From NCBI GenBank assembly GCA_019634045.1, contig JAHQWA010000178.1:1-33815 (forward strand): a stretch of DNA of 33,815 nucleotides. The letters are read 5' to 3'. Of this stretch, positions 17,617 through 25,391 are shown piece after piece (positions within the stretch are counted from its first letter, which is position 1; each line of letters opens with the position of its first letter). The position numbers and the translations under genes were made by a program. The stretch comes from Saprospiraceae bacterium. Its GTDB lineage: Bacteria; Bacteroidota; Bacteroidia; Chitinophagales; Saprospiraceae. The notes beneath the pieces were generated by a model that was given only the letters and a program-made list of their open reading frames with translations, had not been told where the DNA came from and made no database searches.

Positions 17617-18912
17617 TTACTTGAATCGTATGGCCTGAACTGGCGTGATTCTGGTAACCAAGTAGGAAGGAATCACCAAGAACAATAAGGTTACAAGGAG
17701 CGTGCCGATATTAAGGAACAGCACTGTCCATAGGTTGAGTTCTACCGGTGCCACGGATAGGTAGTAATCTGCCTCCGAAAGCTTAATGAATTCAAATTTT
17801 TCTTGAAAATAACAGAGCCCAATTCCGATGAGATTGCCCCAAAAGAGGCCTACTCCGATGATTAGACCAGCATGATACAGAAAAATCCGTCTGATTTTCC
17901 AATTACTTGCCCCAAGTGCTTTCAGGATACCTACCATATTGGTTCTTTCCAGGATAAGAATCAATAGCGCCGTAACCATATTGATAATGGCAACTATGAC
18001 CATCAAACCAAGAATTACAATCTCGTTTATATCCTGTAGATCCAACCAGTTGAAAATCTCCTGTCGCTTTGTCCGTATCGGCTCTGCATAAAGACTATGA
18101 GGAAGCTTTTCCATATATATGTACTCAGCCATCTTCATCATGTCGTCCAAGTCATCTAGATACACCTCGAAACCACTTACTTCATCCTCCTTCCACTTCA
18201 TTAAGCGCTGTATCTGCCTGATATCGATCAATGCAAATTGTCGATCATATTCTTCCAAGCCTGTTTTGTAGATACCTGCCACATAGAATTTAAGCTTTAT
18301 GGGTTCTTTATCTACAATGAAATTCACGATAAACGAATCTTGTACCCCCACCTGCAAGCGGGTAGAGGTCTGTTTCGAAATCAAAATTTCACGACTCCTA
18401 ATCGAATCTGACAATTCTAGCTTCCGGCCTTCTTGCAGATATTGCTCCATGAATTGCCAATCGAAATCCTGCCCAATTCCCTTTAGGAAAATGCCCTCCA
18501 TTTCCCGTTTCACGGTAATAATTCCGGGCATGATAGCGAAGGTTTGGATGTGACGTACACCGCCCTTACTCGGTTCTACTCGTTCTCTCCCCTCTCCCAT
18601 CCATTCTTCGTACAGCAGAAAATCTACCTGCTTTATAGTATCAAGATAGGGATAAAAGTCTTGATTCATACTGATGGGATTAACTTCCATCAGGCTTTGA
18701 TTCATGGTAGGTTCAGTGATATGTATATGCCCCCAAAAGCCAAAGATTTTTTCGCTAATCTCTTTTTTAAAGCCTGTAACCAAGGCATTGGTGATGATCA
18801 TAACAGATAGGCTAATGGCCACAGCCACCATCGCAATGCGAATGATCAGACGGGTAAAAGATTTTTGGCCAGCACCGGCCACTTTTCGTGCTATGAAATA
18901 CTCTATATTCAT
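17617..18912 (-). CDS. LolC/LolE-type ABC transporter permease (FtsX/MacB fold)
   Basis: 431 residues. One N-terminal membrane helix (about 23-45, IRIAMVAVAISLSVMIITNAL), a large periplasmic domain (about 46-295), then three C-terminal helices (about 296-320, 345-370, 395-420) separated by the FtsX-like permease core with MVGILKALGASNWKIRRIFL. This is the layout of LolC/LolE and MacB-family permeases; LolC/LolE extract lipoproteins from the inner membrane for transfer to the outer membrane. The N-terminus MNIEYFIARK fits LolE-like proteins. No LolD ATPase is adjacent, so it would be supplied from elsewhere; this is the usual situation in Bacteroidota. Gene starts at ATG 18912, just after a good -7 box. 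Confidence 0.9.
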   Translation of the reverse strand: MNIEYFIARKVAGAGQKSFTRLIIRIAMVAVAISLSVMIITNALVTGFKKEISEKIFGFWGHIHITEPTMNQSLMEVNPISMNQDFYPYLDTIKQVDFLLYEEWMGEGRERVEPSKGGVRHIQTFAIMPGIITVKREMEGIFLKGIGQDFDWQFMEQYLQEGRKLELSDSIRSREILISKQTSTRLQVGVQDSFIVNFIVDKEPIKLKFYVAGIYKTGLEEYDRQFALIDIRQIQRLMKWKEDEVSGFEVYLDDLDDMMKMAEYIYMEKLPHSLYAEPIRTKRQEIFNWLDLQDINEIVILGLMVIVAIINMVTALLILILERTNMVGILKALGASNWKIRRIFLYHAGLIIGVGLFWGNLIGIGLCYFQEKFEFIKLSEADYYLSVAPVELNLWTVLFLNIGTLLVTLLFLVIPSYLVTRITPVQAIRFK

Positions 18913-18931
18913 ATTCTAGATAAAAGCATCG

Positions 18932-18939
18932 CAAATTTA
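18932..18939 (-). promoter_or_regulatory. -7 box TAAATTTG before the LolC/E-like gene
   Basis: Exact TAnnTTTG on the minus strand, 20-27 bases before the ATG at 18912, leaving a leader of only about a dozen bases. A TTTG -33 element was not found at the usual distance. Confidence 0.5.
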
Positions 18940-19119
18940 GACTTCTTACTGATTAAGTACACATATGGATGCTTCCTTTTGCAAGAAAAGTTGCGTTTTG
19001 ATAATCAGAAAGGACATATCCTGTCTTTGACTTCAGTCAAGGTCTGTAATCTCGACCTCAAATCATCTTTTCTTAATCAACGATATGTTATAAGAAGTTG
19101 CTTAGAAGTAAAACTCAAT

Positions 19120-19179
19120 TTGGCCACTCCGTATTTTTGTTTTCAGCAATATCCTCAAAAAAAGTATTTTTGTGGCCAA
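19120..19179. repeat. Inverted TTGGCCAC flanking two GTATTTTTGT copies
   Basis: In the 332-bp divergent spacer before tyrS, TTGGCCAC (19120-19127) is repeated inverted as GTGGCCAA (19172-19179). Inside the pair lies a 10-base direct repeat, GTATTTTTGT (19131-19140 and 19164-19173). Each direct copy contains a perfect -7 box. The rest of the spacer (18940-19119 and 19180-19244) shows nothing clear. Confidence 0.5.
19165..19172 (+). promoter_or_regulatory. -7 box TATTTTTG upstream of tyrS
   Basis: Exact TAnnTTTG 73-80 bases before the tyrS ATG. A second identical box is at 19132-19139. A TTTG lies 25 bases upstream of this one (19136-19139), slightly long for a -33 element. Confidence 0.45.
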
Positions 19180-19244
19180 TTGACGGGAGCACGGAACTTT
19201 CCCTGGATAAAGACAATTGACTGATATATATAAAACTCAAGATA

Positions 19245-20519
19245 ATGGATTTTTTGGAAGAACTTAGCTGGAGGGGAATGATACAGGACCAAACCCCAGG
19301 AGTCGACGAAAAGTTACAAGAAAGCATGGTGACCGCCTATATCGGCTTCGACCCGACGGCCCCTTCTCTGACTATCGGGAATTATGTGCAAATCATGCTG
19401 TTAAAGCTATTCCAACTTTCAGGCCACAAGCCTATTGTTCTTATGGGTGGGGCTACCGGTCGAATTGGAGACCCAAGTGGTAAAGACAAGGAGCGACAAC
19501 TAAAATCTTACCAAGAACTTGATGAAAACCTAGCTCGTCAAGCTGAGCAGTTCAAAAAATTCCTAAATTTTGATGAAGGCGAGAATAAGGCTGTCATGGT
19601 CAATAATCTCGACTTTTATAAAGATATGGACGTCCTGTCCTTCATGAGAAATGTGGGGAAGACGCTTACTGTCAATTATATGATGTCAAAGGAGTCGGTT
19701 AAGAAACGTATTGAAACGGGGATCTCCTTCACTGAATTCAGCTACCAACTCCTTCAAGGATATGATTACCAATGCCTCTATGATCAATACAATTGTCGGC
19801 TCCAAATGGGCGGATCAGATCAATGGGGGAATATAACTACTGGCACGGAGTTCATTCGCAGAAACTCTGGCGGTAAGGCCTATGCCATTACTACGCCATT
19901 ATTGACCAAGGCTGATGGCACTAAATTTGGTAAATCTGAGCAAGGCAACATTTGGCTTTCAGCGGACCACACCTCTCCTTATAAGTTCTACCAGTTCTGG
20001 ATCAATGCGGCAGATGCTGACCTTCCTTCTTTCACTAGATACTTTACGCTTAAATCAAAGGAAGAGATTGAGGCGCGTGAAAAGGAGTTCGCAGACAATC
20101 CGCGGGAGCTGAAGAAATTACTAGCTGAAGAGCTAACCAAACGAGTGCACTCTGAGGAAGATTTCCTGGCAGTCATGAAGGTTTCGGAATTGTTATTTAA
20201 CAGGAAGGCAAGTAAAGAAACGCTGCACTCACTAAGTAAATCTGCCTTAGCTACGGTCGCAGAGGAAATCCCAAGTTTTAAAATCCCTCAATCCGTGCTA
20301 TCCAGTGGAGTGCCGATCGCTGACCTTTTGGCCGACCATACCAGCATCTTGGCTTCCAAGGGGGAAGTACGAAGAGCCATAAAGGGTAATGCCATTAGTA
20401 TCAACAAAGAGAAGATTACTTCGCACGAAGCGATGATTAATCACGAAGTACTCCTACATGGTCAATTCTTCATGATCGAAAATGGTAAGAAGAATAAATA
20501 CATGGTCATTGCTGAATAG
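19245..20519 (+). CDS. tyrS: Tyrosine-tRNA ligase
   Basis: 424 residues, the expected bacterial TyrRS length. A class I catalytic domain (1-330) is followed by a C-terminal S4-type RNA-binding domain (about 345-424, EVRRAIKGNAISINKEKI). The HIGH signature is TIGN (43-46, SLTIGNYVQ) with Thr in place of the first His and Asn in place of the second. The KMSKS signature is KFGKS (227-231). The tyrosine pocket segments GGATGRIGDPSGKDKERQL, LQGYDY and QMGGSDQWGNI are present. It charges tRNA-Tyr. It has its own promoter (twin -7 boxes) and starts the long + strand run. It ends at 20519 with no clear terminator in the 136-bp gap before the PhzF gene. Confidence 0.97.
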   Translation: MDFLEELSWRGMIQDQTPGVDEKLQESMVTAYIGFDPTAPSLTIGNYVQIMLLKLFQLSGHKPIVLMGGATGRIGDPSGKDKERQLKSYQELDENLARQAEQFKKFLNFDEGENKAVMVNNLDFYKDMDVLSFMRNVGKTLTVNYMMSKESVKKRIETGISFTEFSYQLLQGYDYQCLYDQYNCRLQMGGSDQWGNITTGTEFIRRNSGGKAYAITTPLLTKADGTKFGKSEQGNIWLSADHTSPYKFYQFWINAADADLPSFTRYFTLKSKEEIEAREKEFADNPRELKKLLAEELTKRVHSEEDFLAVMKVSELLFNRKASKETLHSLSKSALATVAEEIPSFKIPQSVLSSGVPIADLLADHTSILASKGEVRRAIKGNAISINKEKITSHEAMINHEVLLHGQFFMIENGKKNKYMVIAE

Positions 20520-20655
20520 TCTCAATTGGCCAGGCCCTTATTATTCAAGACGTTCAACATGGATTTGTCCGGAAGGCTTGCGGTGAGCCCAGTCTCACTT
20601 GGAAACTGCAGAATCTCAATGTTATTCGATTTCACCATCTCACTAAGCACTTACT

Positions 20656-21441
20656 ATGCAGCTACAGCTCTTCCAAGTAGACGCTTTTGCAGGCAAAGCA
20701 TTTGAAGGTAATCCGGCAGCAGTATGTCCACTCGAAGCATGGTTACCCACTGAAATAATGCAATCTATTGCTTTAGAAAACAATCTATCTGAAACGGCGT
20801 TTTTCGTACCTAATACGAAGGGATTTGAGATTAGGTGGTTTACTCCTGCCATTGAAGTGGATCTATGTGGCCATGCCACCCTCGCCAGCGCCCATGTCCT
20901 TTTTCATCATTTGGGATATCAAGACGCTTTGATTTCCTTTGATTCGAGAAGTGGGCTGTTGGAAGTTGAAAGGGTAGAATCTGGGTACACCATGGATTTT
21001 CCGACAGATATCATTGAAGAACAGTCCGTAGACAATTTACACAAAGCGGTTCTGGGAGTAAAACCATTAGAAGCTTGGAGTGGCAAAGACGATCTCATGT
21101 TGGTCCTAGGGACTGAAACAGATGTTCTAAATCTCAAGCCTGATTTTCAGCAAATGAAACAGATCCCCACTCGCGGAGTCATAGCTACCGCCCCTGGCGA
21201 TAAAGCCGATTTTATAAGCCGTTGTTTCTTTCCCAATGCCGGAATCGATGAGGACCCGGTGACTGGATCTGCTCATACTACCCTAATCCCGTATTGGAGT
21301 GAAAAGCTCGGTAAAAAGTCTCTAAAAGCCAAACAAGTGTCAGATCGGGGAGGTAATCTCATCTGCCAAATGCTTGGTAATCGGGTCAAAATAACGGGGA
21401 CTTGTGTCACTTACCTGGAAGGAACAATTCAATTGCGATAG
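20656..21441 (+). CDS. PhzF-family isomerase
   Basis: 261 residues, the typical PhzF size, with two similar alpha/beta halves. The catalytic Glu46 lies in NNLSETAFF (43-51), DLCGHATLASAH (69-80) is the conserved loop of the N-terminal half, and DEDPVTGSAH (198-207) is the matching motif of the C-terminal half. PhzF proteins are cofactor-free isomerases or epimerases (phenazine pathway in a few species); most are of unknown substrate, and no other phenazine gene is in the window. It stands alone in a 136-bp spaced position between tyrS and a PLP enzyme. Function beyond the family is not inferred. Confidence 0.93.
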   Translation: MQLQLFQVDAFAGKAFEGNPAAVCPLEAWLPTEIMQSIALENNLSETAFFVPNTKGFEIRWFTPAIEVDLCGHATLASAHVLFHHLGYQDALISFDSRSGLLEVERVESGYTMDFPTDIIEEQSVDNLHKAVLGVKPLEAWSGKDDLMLVLGTETDVLNLKPDFQQMKQIPTRGVIATAPGDKADFISRCFFPNAGIDEDPVTGSAHTTLIPYWSEKLGKKSLKAKQVSDRGGNLICQMLGNRVKITGTCVTYLEGTIQLR

Positions 21442-21505
21442 TCCTTCCTTTTTTCAGACAAAGACCGAGTATACTGCATAATTTGGCTAGATTTAGCACA
21501 AAAAA

Positions 21506-22666
21506 ATGCATCAGAGTGAAATTCTGACTCACCTTGGAGAAGAACGGGAAAAATATTTTCAGGCAGTTTCGCCACCGGTCATCCAAACCAGCAACTTTTG
21601 TTTTTCGGACTTGAAGAACTTTCGCAAAGCTTTTCAAAATGAACTGGAAAATCATATTTATAGCAGAGGCAATAATCCAACAGTTAAAATTCTACGCGCC
21701 AAATTAGCAGCCTTAGAAGGTACGGAAGATGCCCTCGTCTTTTCCAGTGGCAGTGGAGCCATTGCCGCAGCAGTTATTGCACAAGTTCAAGCTGGCGATC
21801 ATATCGTTTGCGTGGAAAGTCCATATTCCTGGACACATGCGCTACTTACGCAGTTCCTAGCAAGATTTGGCGTCACGCACACCTTTGTGGATGGACGTGA
21901 TATTGCCGCCATTGAGGAAGCTATACAAGATAATACGAAAGTACTTTACCTGGAAAGTCCCTCTTCTCTGACTTTTAACTTACAGGACCTAAAGGCTTGT
22001 GCTCAACTAGCCCAAAAATATGGACTCGTTAGCCTAATTGACAATAGTTTTGCCTCTCCTATCTTCCAACAACCAGCTAAACTGGGTATTGATCTGGTAT
22101 TACATTCTGGTACCAAATACATCAATGGTCATAGCGATGTGGTTTGTGGGGTCGTTTGTGGATCCAAAGAAAAAATCTTCGAAATCTTTAATTCAGAGCA
22201 GATGACCTTGGGTTCGATACTCCCGCCGCATGATGCCGCGATGGTCATCCGAGGATTACGCACCTTGCCATTGCGCATGGAACGAGTGGCTACCAGTGCC
22301 CTGATCATAGCACAATACCTGGAGGAGCATCCGAAGGTCAAGCAAGTGATTCACCCCATGTTACCGTCCTTTCCACAATATGACTTAGCCCAGGAACAGA
22401 TGAGTGGAGCCGGAGGTTTGTTCTCCGTCTACATTAAAGCCGAAACACTCGCTCTGATGGAGACCTTTATTCACAGTTTAAAGCGGTTCCTAATTGCCGT
22501 TTCCTGGGGAGGTCATGAGTCATTGATTATGCCCGTGGCCGGCTTCTATGGCATAGAGGGTCGAGAGGACTCGGAGCTTCCCTGGAACCTAGTTCGCTTT
22601 AGCATCGGCTTAGAAGATCCGGCCTGGTTGATAGAAGATATTGAGCAAGCATTGGACAAATTATGA
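21506..22666 (+). CDS. Cys/Met-metabolism PLP-dependent enzyme (trans-sulfuration type)
   Basis: 386 residues, fold type I. PLP lysine Lys204 is in HSGTKYINGHSD (200-211), YSRGNNPT (52-59) supplies the phosphate-binding residues from the partner subunit, Asp179 (LIDNSF) binds the pyridine nitrogen, and FSSGSGAIAA (79-88) is the phosphate loop. The family includes cystathionine gamma-synthase, beta-lyase, gamma-lyase and methionine gamma-lyase; the sequence does not by itself tell them apart. Start ATG at 21506 (MHQSEIL) leaves 64 bp after PhzF. The next gene overlaps by four bases (ATGA), so expression is coupled. Confidence 0.93.
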   Translation: MHQSEILTHLGEEREKYFQAVSPPVIQTSNFCFSDLKNFRKAFQNELENHIYSRGNNPTVKILRAKLAALEGTEDALVFSSGSGAIAAAVIAQVQAGDHIVCVESPYSWTHALLTQFLARFGVTHTFVDGRDIAAIEEAIQDNTKVLYLESPSSLTFNLQDLKACAQLAQKYGLVSLIDNSFASPIFQQPAKLGIDLVLHSGTKYINGHSDVVCGVVCGSKEKIFEIFNSEQMTLGSILPPHDAAMVIRGLRTLPLRMERVATSALIIAQYLEEHPKVKQVIHPMLPSFPQYDLAQEQMSGAGGLFSVYIKAETLALMETFIHSLKRFLIAVSWGGHESLIMPVAGFYGIEGREDSELPWNLVRFSIGLEDPAWLIEDIEQALDKL

Positions 22667-23070
22667 GTTCGCGGTTCACAAAGTTCATAACCAAGGAACA
22701 ACGGACCATTATTTTCAATGCCAGAAGGGCGCTGTTCATCTACGCCTCATTCCATCTAATGATGGCACTCTTCCTCCTTTTATATGGTGGAGTATTCCAT
22801 GTATTAGGGCTCGTCAATCTTGCCTTATTTCCGATGCTCTTTTTGGGGCTCGGTTTTTGGAGCATTGGCAGACCGTACCAAGGATTTTCAATCGCCATCG
22901 GTGCGCTAGTGCTGTGCCTGCTGCTGCAAATTTACTATCAAAATTTAGTTGGGATTGGCGTATTGGCGCTTGTGATCTACTATGTAAATCAAGGTCGTAT
23001 CACTAGTTTTAGTGTTCAAAAAACAGCTGATGGACAAGTGGACATACTAGACGCAGAGTTGGAAGATTGA
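22663..23070 (+). CDS. Small integral membrane protein, unknown
   Basis: 135 residues with three or four membrane segments (roughly 23-42, 45-63, 73-90, 95-110), a basic N-terminus (SRFTKFITKEQR) and an acidic tail (DGQVDILDAELED). No recognised family. The start codon ATG overlaps the stop of the PLP-enzyme gene by four bases (ATGA), implying translational coupling, but a role with that enzyme cannot be inferred. Other reading frames over this stretch are shadows. Confidence 0.75.
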   Translation: MSSRFTKFITKEQRTIIFNARRALFIYASFHLMMALFLLLYGGVFHVLGLVNLALFPMLFLGLGFWSIGRPYQGFSIAIGALVLCLLLQIYYQNLVGIGVLALVIYYVNQGRITSFSVQKTADGQVDILDAELED

Positions 23071-23163
23071 AGCCTAAGAATTACCTTTAAGACGAGCAGC
23101 AGTGATTGGGAAGATTCAAATATCGACATTGCTGAACACCTACTAATCGATAAAACCTTGTTT

Positions 23164-25098
23164 ATGAGCAACGAAAACCAGAAGCCACATATCGGGCCGG
23201 AAATCAAACTGCCCGAAATTACAGTGAAGGCATTTATCCTGGGCGCTGTCCTCTCGGTAGTCCTCTCAGGTGCCAATGCCTATCTTGGGCTTTTTGCAGG
23301 GATGACCGTGTCTGCCAGTATACCAGCCGCCGTTCTTTCCATGGCCATTCTTAAACTATTTAAGAACAGTAATATCCTTGAAAACAATATTGTCCAGACC
23401 TCCGCTTCTGCTGGGGAATCTCTCGCCGCGGGAGTCATCTTCACCATACCCGCCTTGATTATCATGGACTATTGGACTTCCTTTAGCTATCTCGAAACGG
23501 CCTTAATATCTCTTTGCGGGGGCGTACTTGGCGTGCTGTTCACGGTTCCATTGCGTTCCGCCTTGATTGTACGGCAGAAATTGCAATTTCCTGAAGGGGT
23601 AGCAACTGCGGAAGTTTTGAAGACTGGAGAAAAAGGCGGGGATGCCGTCAAGTATCTGATTTGGGGAGGTATAGCTGGAGCCTTGATCAAGCTGGCGGAG
23701 GGTGGCCTGAAGCTGTGGCACGGCCTAGCAGAAGCGGCTACCTTGGCAGGTAATAAGGTATATTTGTACGCTGGAGTCAACCTCTCCCCTGCCCTAATCG
23801 CCGTGGGTTATATCGTTGGTTTGCGGATCGCATTTCTGGTCTTTTTAGGTGGTGTGATTAGTTGGTGGATAGCTATTCCCGCTTTCATTGCCGTGAATGG
23901 AGCGCCCGATGGAACGGCAACAGCGATTGGTGGTGAGATTTGGAATAGTCAAATTCGCTATCTAGGTGTGGGTGCCATGGTTGTCGGTGGGCTTTGGGCC
24001 TTGATCAATCTTCGCAACGCCATCGGTTATGCCGTGAAGAGCGGTATGGCGGCTTTGAAAGGTGTGAAAGACCAAGGAAAGGTGCTTCGTACTGAACTTG
24101 ACACGCCGATGTCCTGGGTGATCATTGCGATTGGAGCCATGATCGTGCCAGTTTTCATTATTTACTTACGTGAAATTGAAAATGTACCGATCTCAGCTTT
24201 GATGGCCGTGCTAATGGTGATTGCCGGATTCTTATTTTCCGCGGTTGCGGGATATATGGCCGGACTGGTTGGTAGTTCCAATAACCCGATCTCAGGTGTA
24301 ACAATAGCAACCATATTGACAGCGGCCTTGATTCTTCTGGCCTTATTGGGCAGCGGTGCCGAAAAAGGTCCAGCTGCAGCCATTATGATTGGGGCTGTGG
24401 TTTGTTGTGCGGCGGCCATTGCCGGGGATAACATGCAGGATCTTAAATCTGGTAATATATTGGGAGCAACACCGAGGAATCAGCAGATTATGCAAATGGT
24501 GGGTGTGATTGCGGCTGCTTTATCACTCCCGTTAGTGTTGCAATTATTGAATTCCGCTTACGGTATTGGAAGCGATACCTTGCCAGCTCCTCAAGCAGCT
24601 CTAATGGAAAGTGTCGCTGTTGGGATCTTCCAAGGTGGCTTGCCCTGGAACATGGTATACATTGGAATGGGAATCGGGGTGTTGATCATCCTTGCAGATG
24701 AATATCAGGCCGCTAGAAAAAGCGATTTCCGAATTCCAGTACTAGCCGTTGCCGTGGGTTTATACCTGCCTTTCGAGTTAGATAGTGCTATCATGGTAGG
24801 TGGTTTAATAGCATGGTTGGTTAGTCGTTACCAGACCCGAACTGCTGCACAAAAATCTGGAGACGTGGAAGTTGCGAAAGAAAAGAGTAATAATGCTGGG
24901 CTATTATTTGCCTCCGGTCTTATTACGGGTGAGGCCTTGATCGGTATCTTCTTAGCCATTCCGATTGCCATTTATCAGGATACCGAAATTCTAGCTCTTT
25001 TGGATCAACCACTCGGTAGCTACGCTGGCTTGACTGTGATCATCGGCATTTGTTACTGGCTGTATCATATTGCTAGACGGGAGTTTGACAAAGCTTAG
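23164..25098 (+). CDS. OPT-family oligopeptide transporter
   Basis: 644 residues from ATG 23164 (MSNENQK); the TTG at 23158 is not preferred. About 14-16 membrane segments, with the OPT hallmarks SGANAYLGLFAGMTVSASIP (near the N-terminus) and GDNMQDLKSGNILGATPRNQ in the second half. The family moves oligopeptides or metal chelates across the inner membrane using the proton gradient; the bacterial members are largely uncharacterised. The gene stands in a 93-bp gap after the small membrane protein and ends before a stem-loop at 25131. The promoter is uncertain (a TACCTTTA near 23082 is one base off the -7 consensus). Confidence 0.95.
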   Translation: MSNENQKPHIGPEIKLPEITVKAFILGAVLSVVLSGANAYLGLFAGMTVSASIPAAVLSMAILKLFKNSNILENNIVQTSASAGESLAAGVIFTIPALIIMDYWTSFSYLETALISLCGGVLGVLFTVPLRSALIVRQKLQFPEGVATAEVLKTGEKGGDAVKYLIWGGIAGALIKLAEGGLKLWHGLAEAATLAGNKVYLYAGVNLSPALIAVGYIVGLRIAFLVFLGGVISWWIAIPAFIAVNGAPDGTATAIGGEIWNSQIRYLGVGAMVVGGLWALINLRNAIGYAVKSGMAALKGVKDQGKVLRTELDTPMSWVIIAIGAMIVPVFIIYLREIENVPISALMAVLMVIAGFLFSAVAGYMAGLVGSSNNPISGVTIATILTAALILLALLGSGAEKGPAAAIMIGAVVCCAAAIAGDNMQDLKSGNILGATPRNQQIMQMVGVIAAALSLPLVLQLLNSAYGIGSDTLPAPQAALMESVAVGIFQGGLPWNMVYIGMGIGVLIILADEYQAARKSDFRIPVLAVAVGLYLPFELDSAIMVGGLIAWLVSRYQTRTAAQKSGDVEVAKEKSNNAGLLFASGLITGEALIGIFLAIPIAIYQDTEILALLDQPLGSYAGLTVIIGICYWLYHIARREFDKA

Positions 25099-25130
25099 CA
25101 AAGAACGGATTTGAAAAAATATCTAGTAAT

Positions 25131-25164
25131 AGAAATCCCTCAAGAGTACACTTGGGGGATTTCT
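25131..25164 (+). terminator. Hairpin terminator after the OPT gene
   Basis: A 14-bp stem (one G-T pair) with loop AGTACA, arms 25131-25144 and 25151-25164, lies 32 bases after the OPT stop. T residues after it are few (AGTTTGTC), so termination may be partial. Confidence 0.65.
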
Positions 25165-25271
25165 AGTTTGTCTACTATCTCCCAATTCTCCAAGTTGTCT
25201 AGATATCGGCTTTCAGACAATTCAAATTGTGAGTGGTATAGCAATTAGCTAAAGAAAAAATTCGATCTTTA

Positions 25272-25316
25272 AGAAGCTATTTGAATCTAGCAGGCTGCTA
25301 GATTCAAATAGCTTCT
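25272..25316. repeat. Perfect 21-bp inverted repeat, 3-base loop
   Basis: The left arm (25272-25292, starting AGAAGCTATTTG) and the right arm (25296-25316) are exact reverse complements with only GGC between them. No T-run follows on either strand. It lies 107 bases after the OPT hairpin and 76 bases before the DUF1553 gene start. It could be a second terminator, a processed stem in a leader, or an operator. A smaller ACAATT-CA-AATTGT palindrome is at 25217-25230. Confidence 0.85.
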
Positions 25317-25391
25317 AAGGAATTCACGCTTTACTTTAAACAAGTTGATGAAAGCTTTTTGCGAAAGGCTTTCAGATATAAAGTCGCAGCT

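Noticed and set aside
23487-23780. 97-residue minus-strand frame in the OPT gene
   Set aside because: Antisense shadow; Pro/Ser-rich composition typical of such frames over membrane-protein genes.
25359-25391. TTG start giving an 11-residue longer DUF1553 protein
   Set aside because: ATG at 25392 gives a normal lipoprotein signal; the extension adds charged residues and uses a rare start codon.
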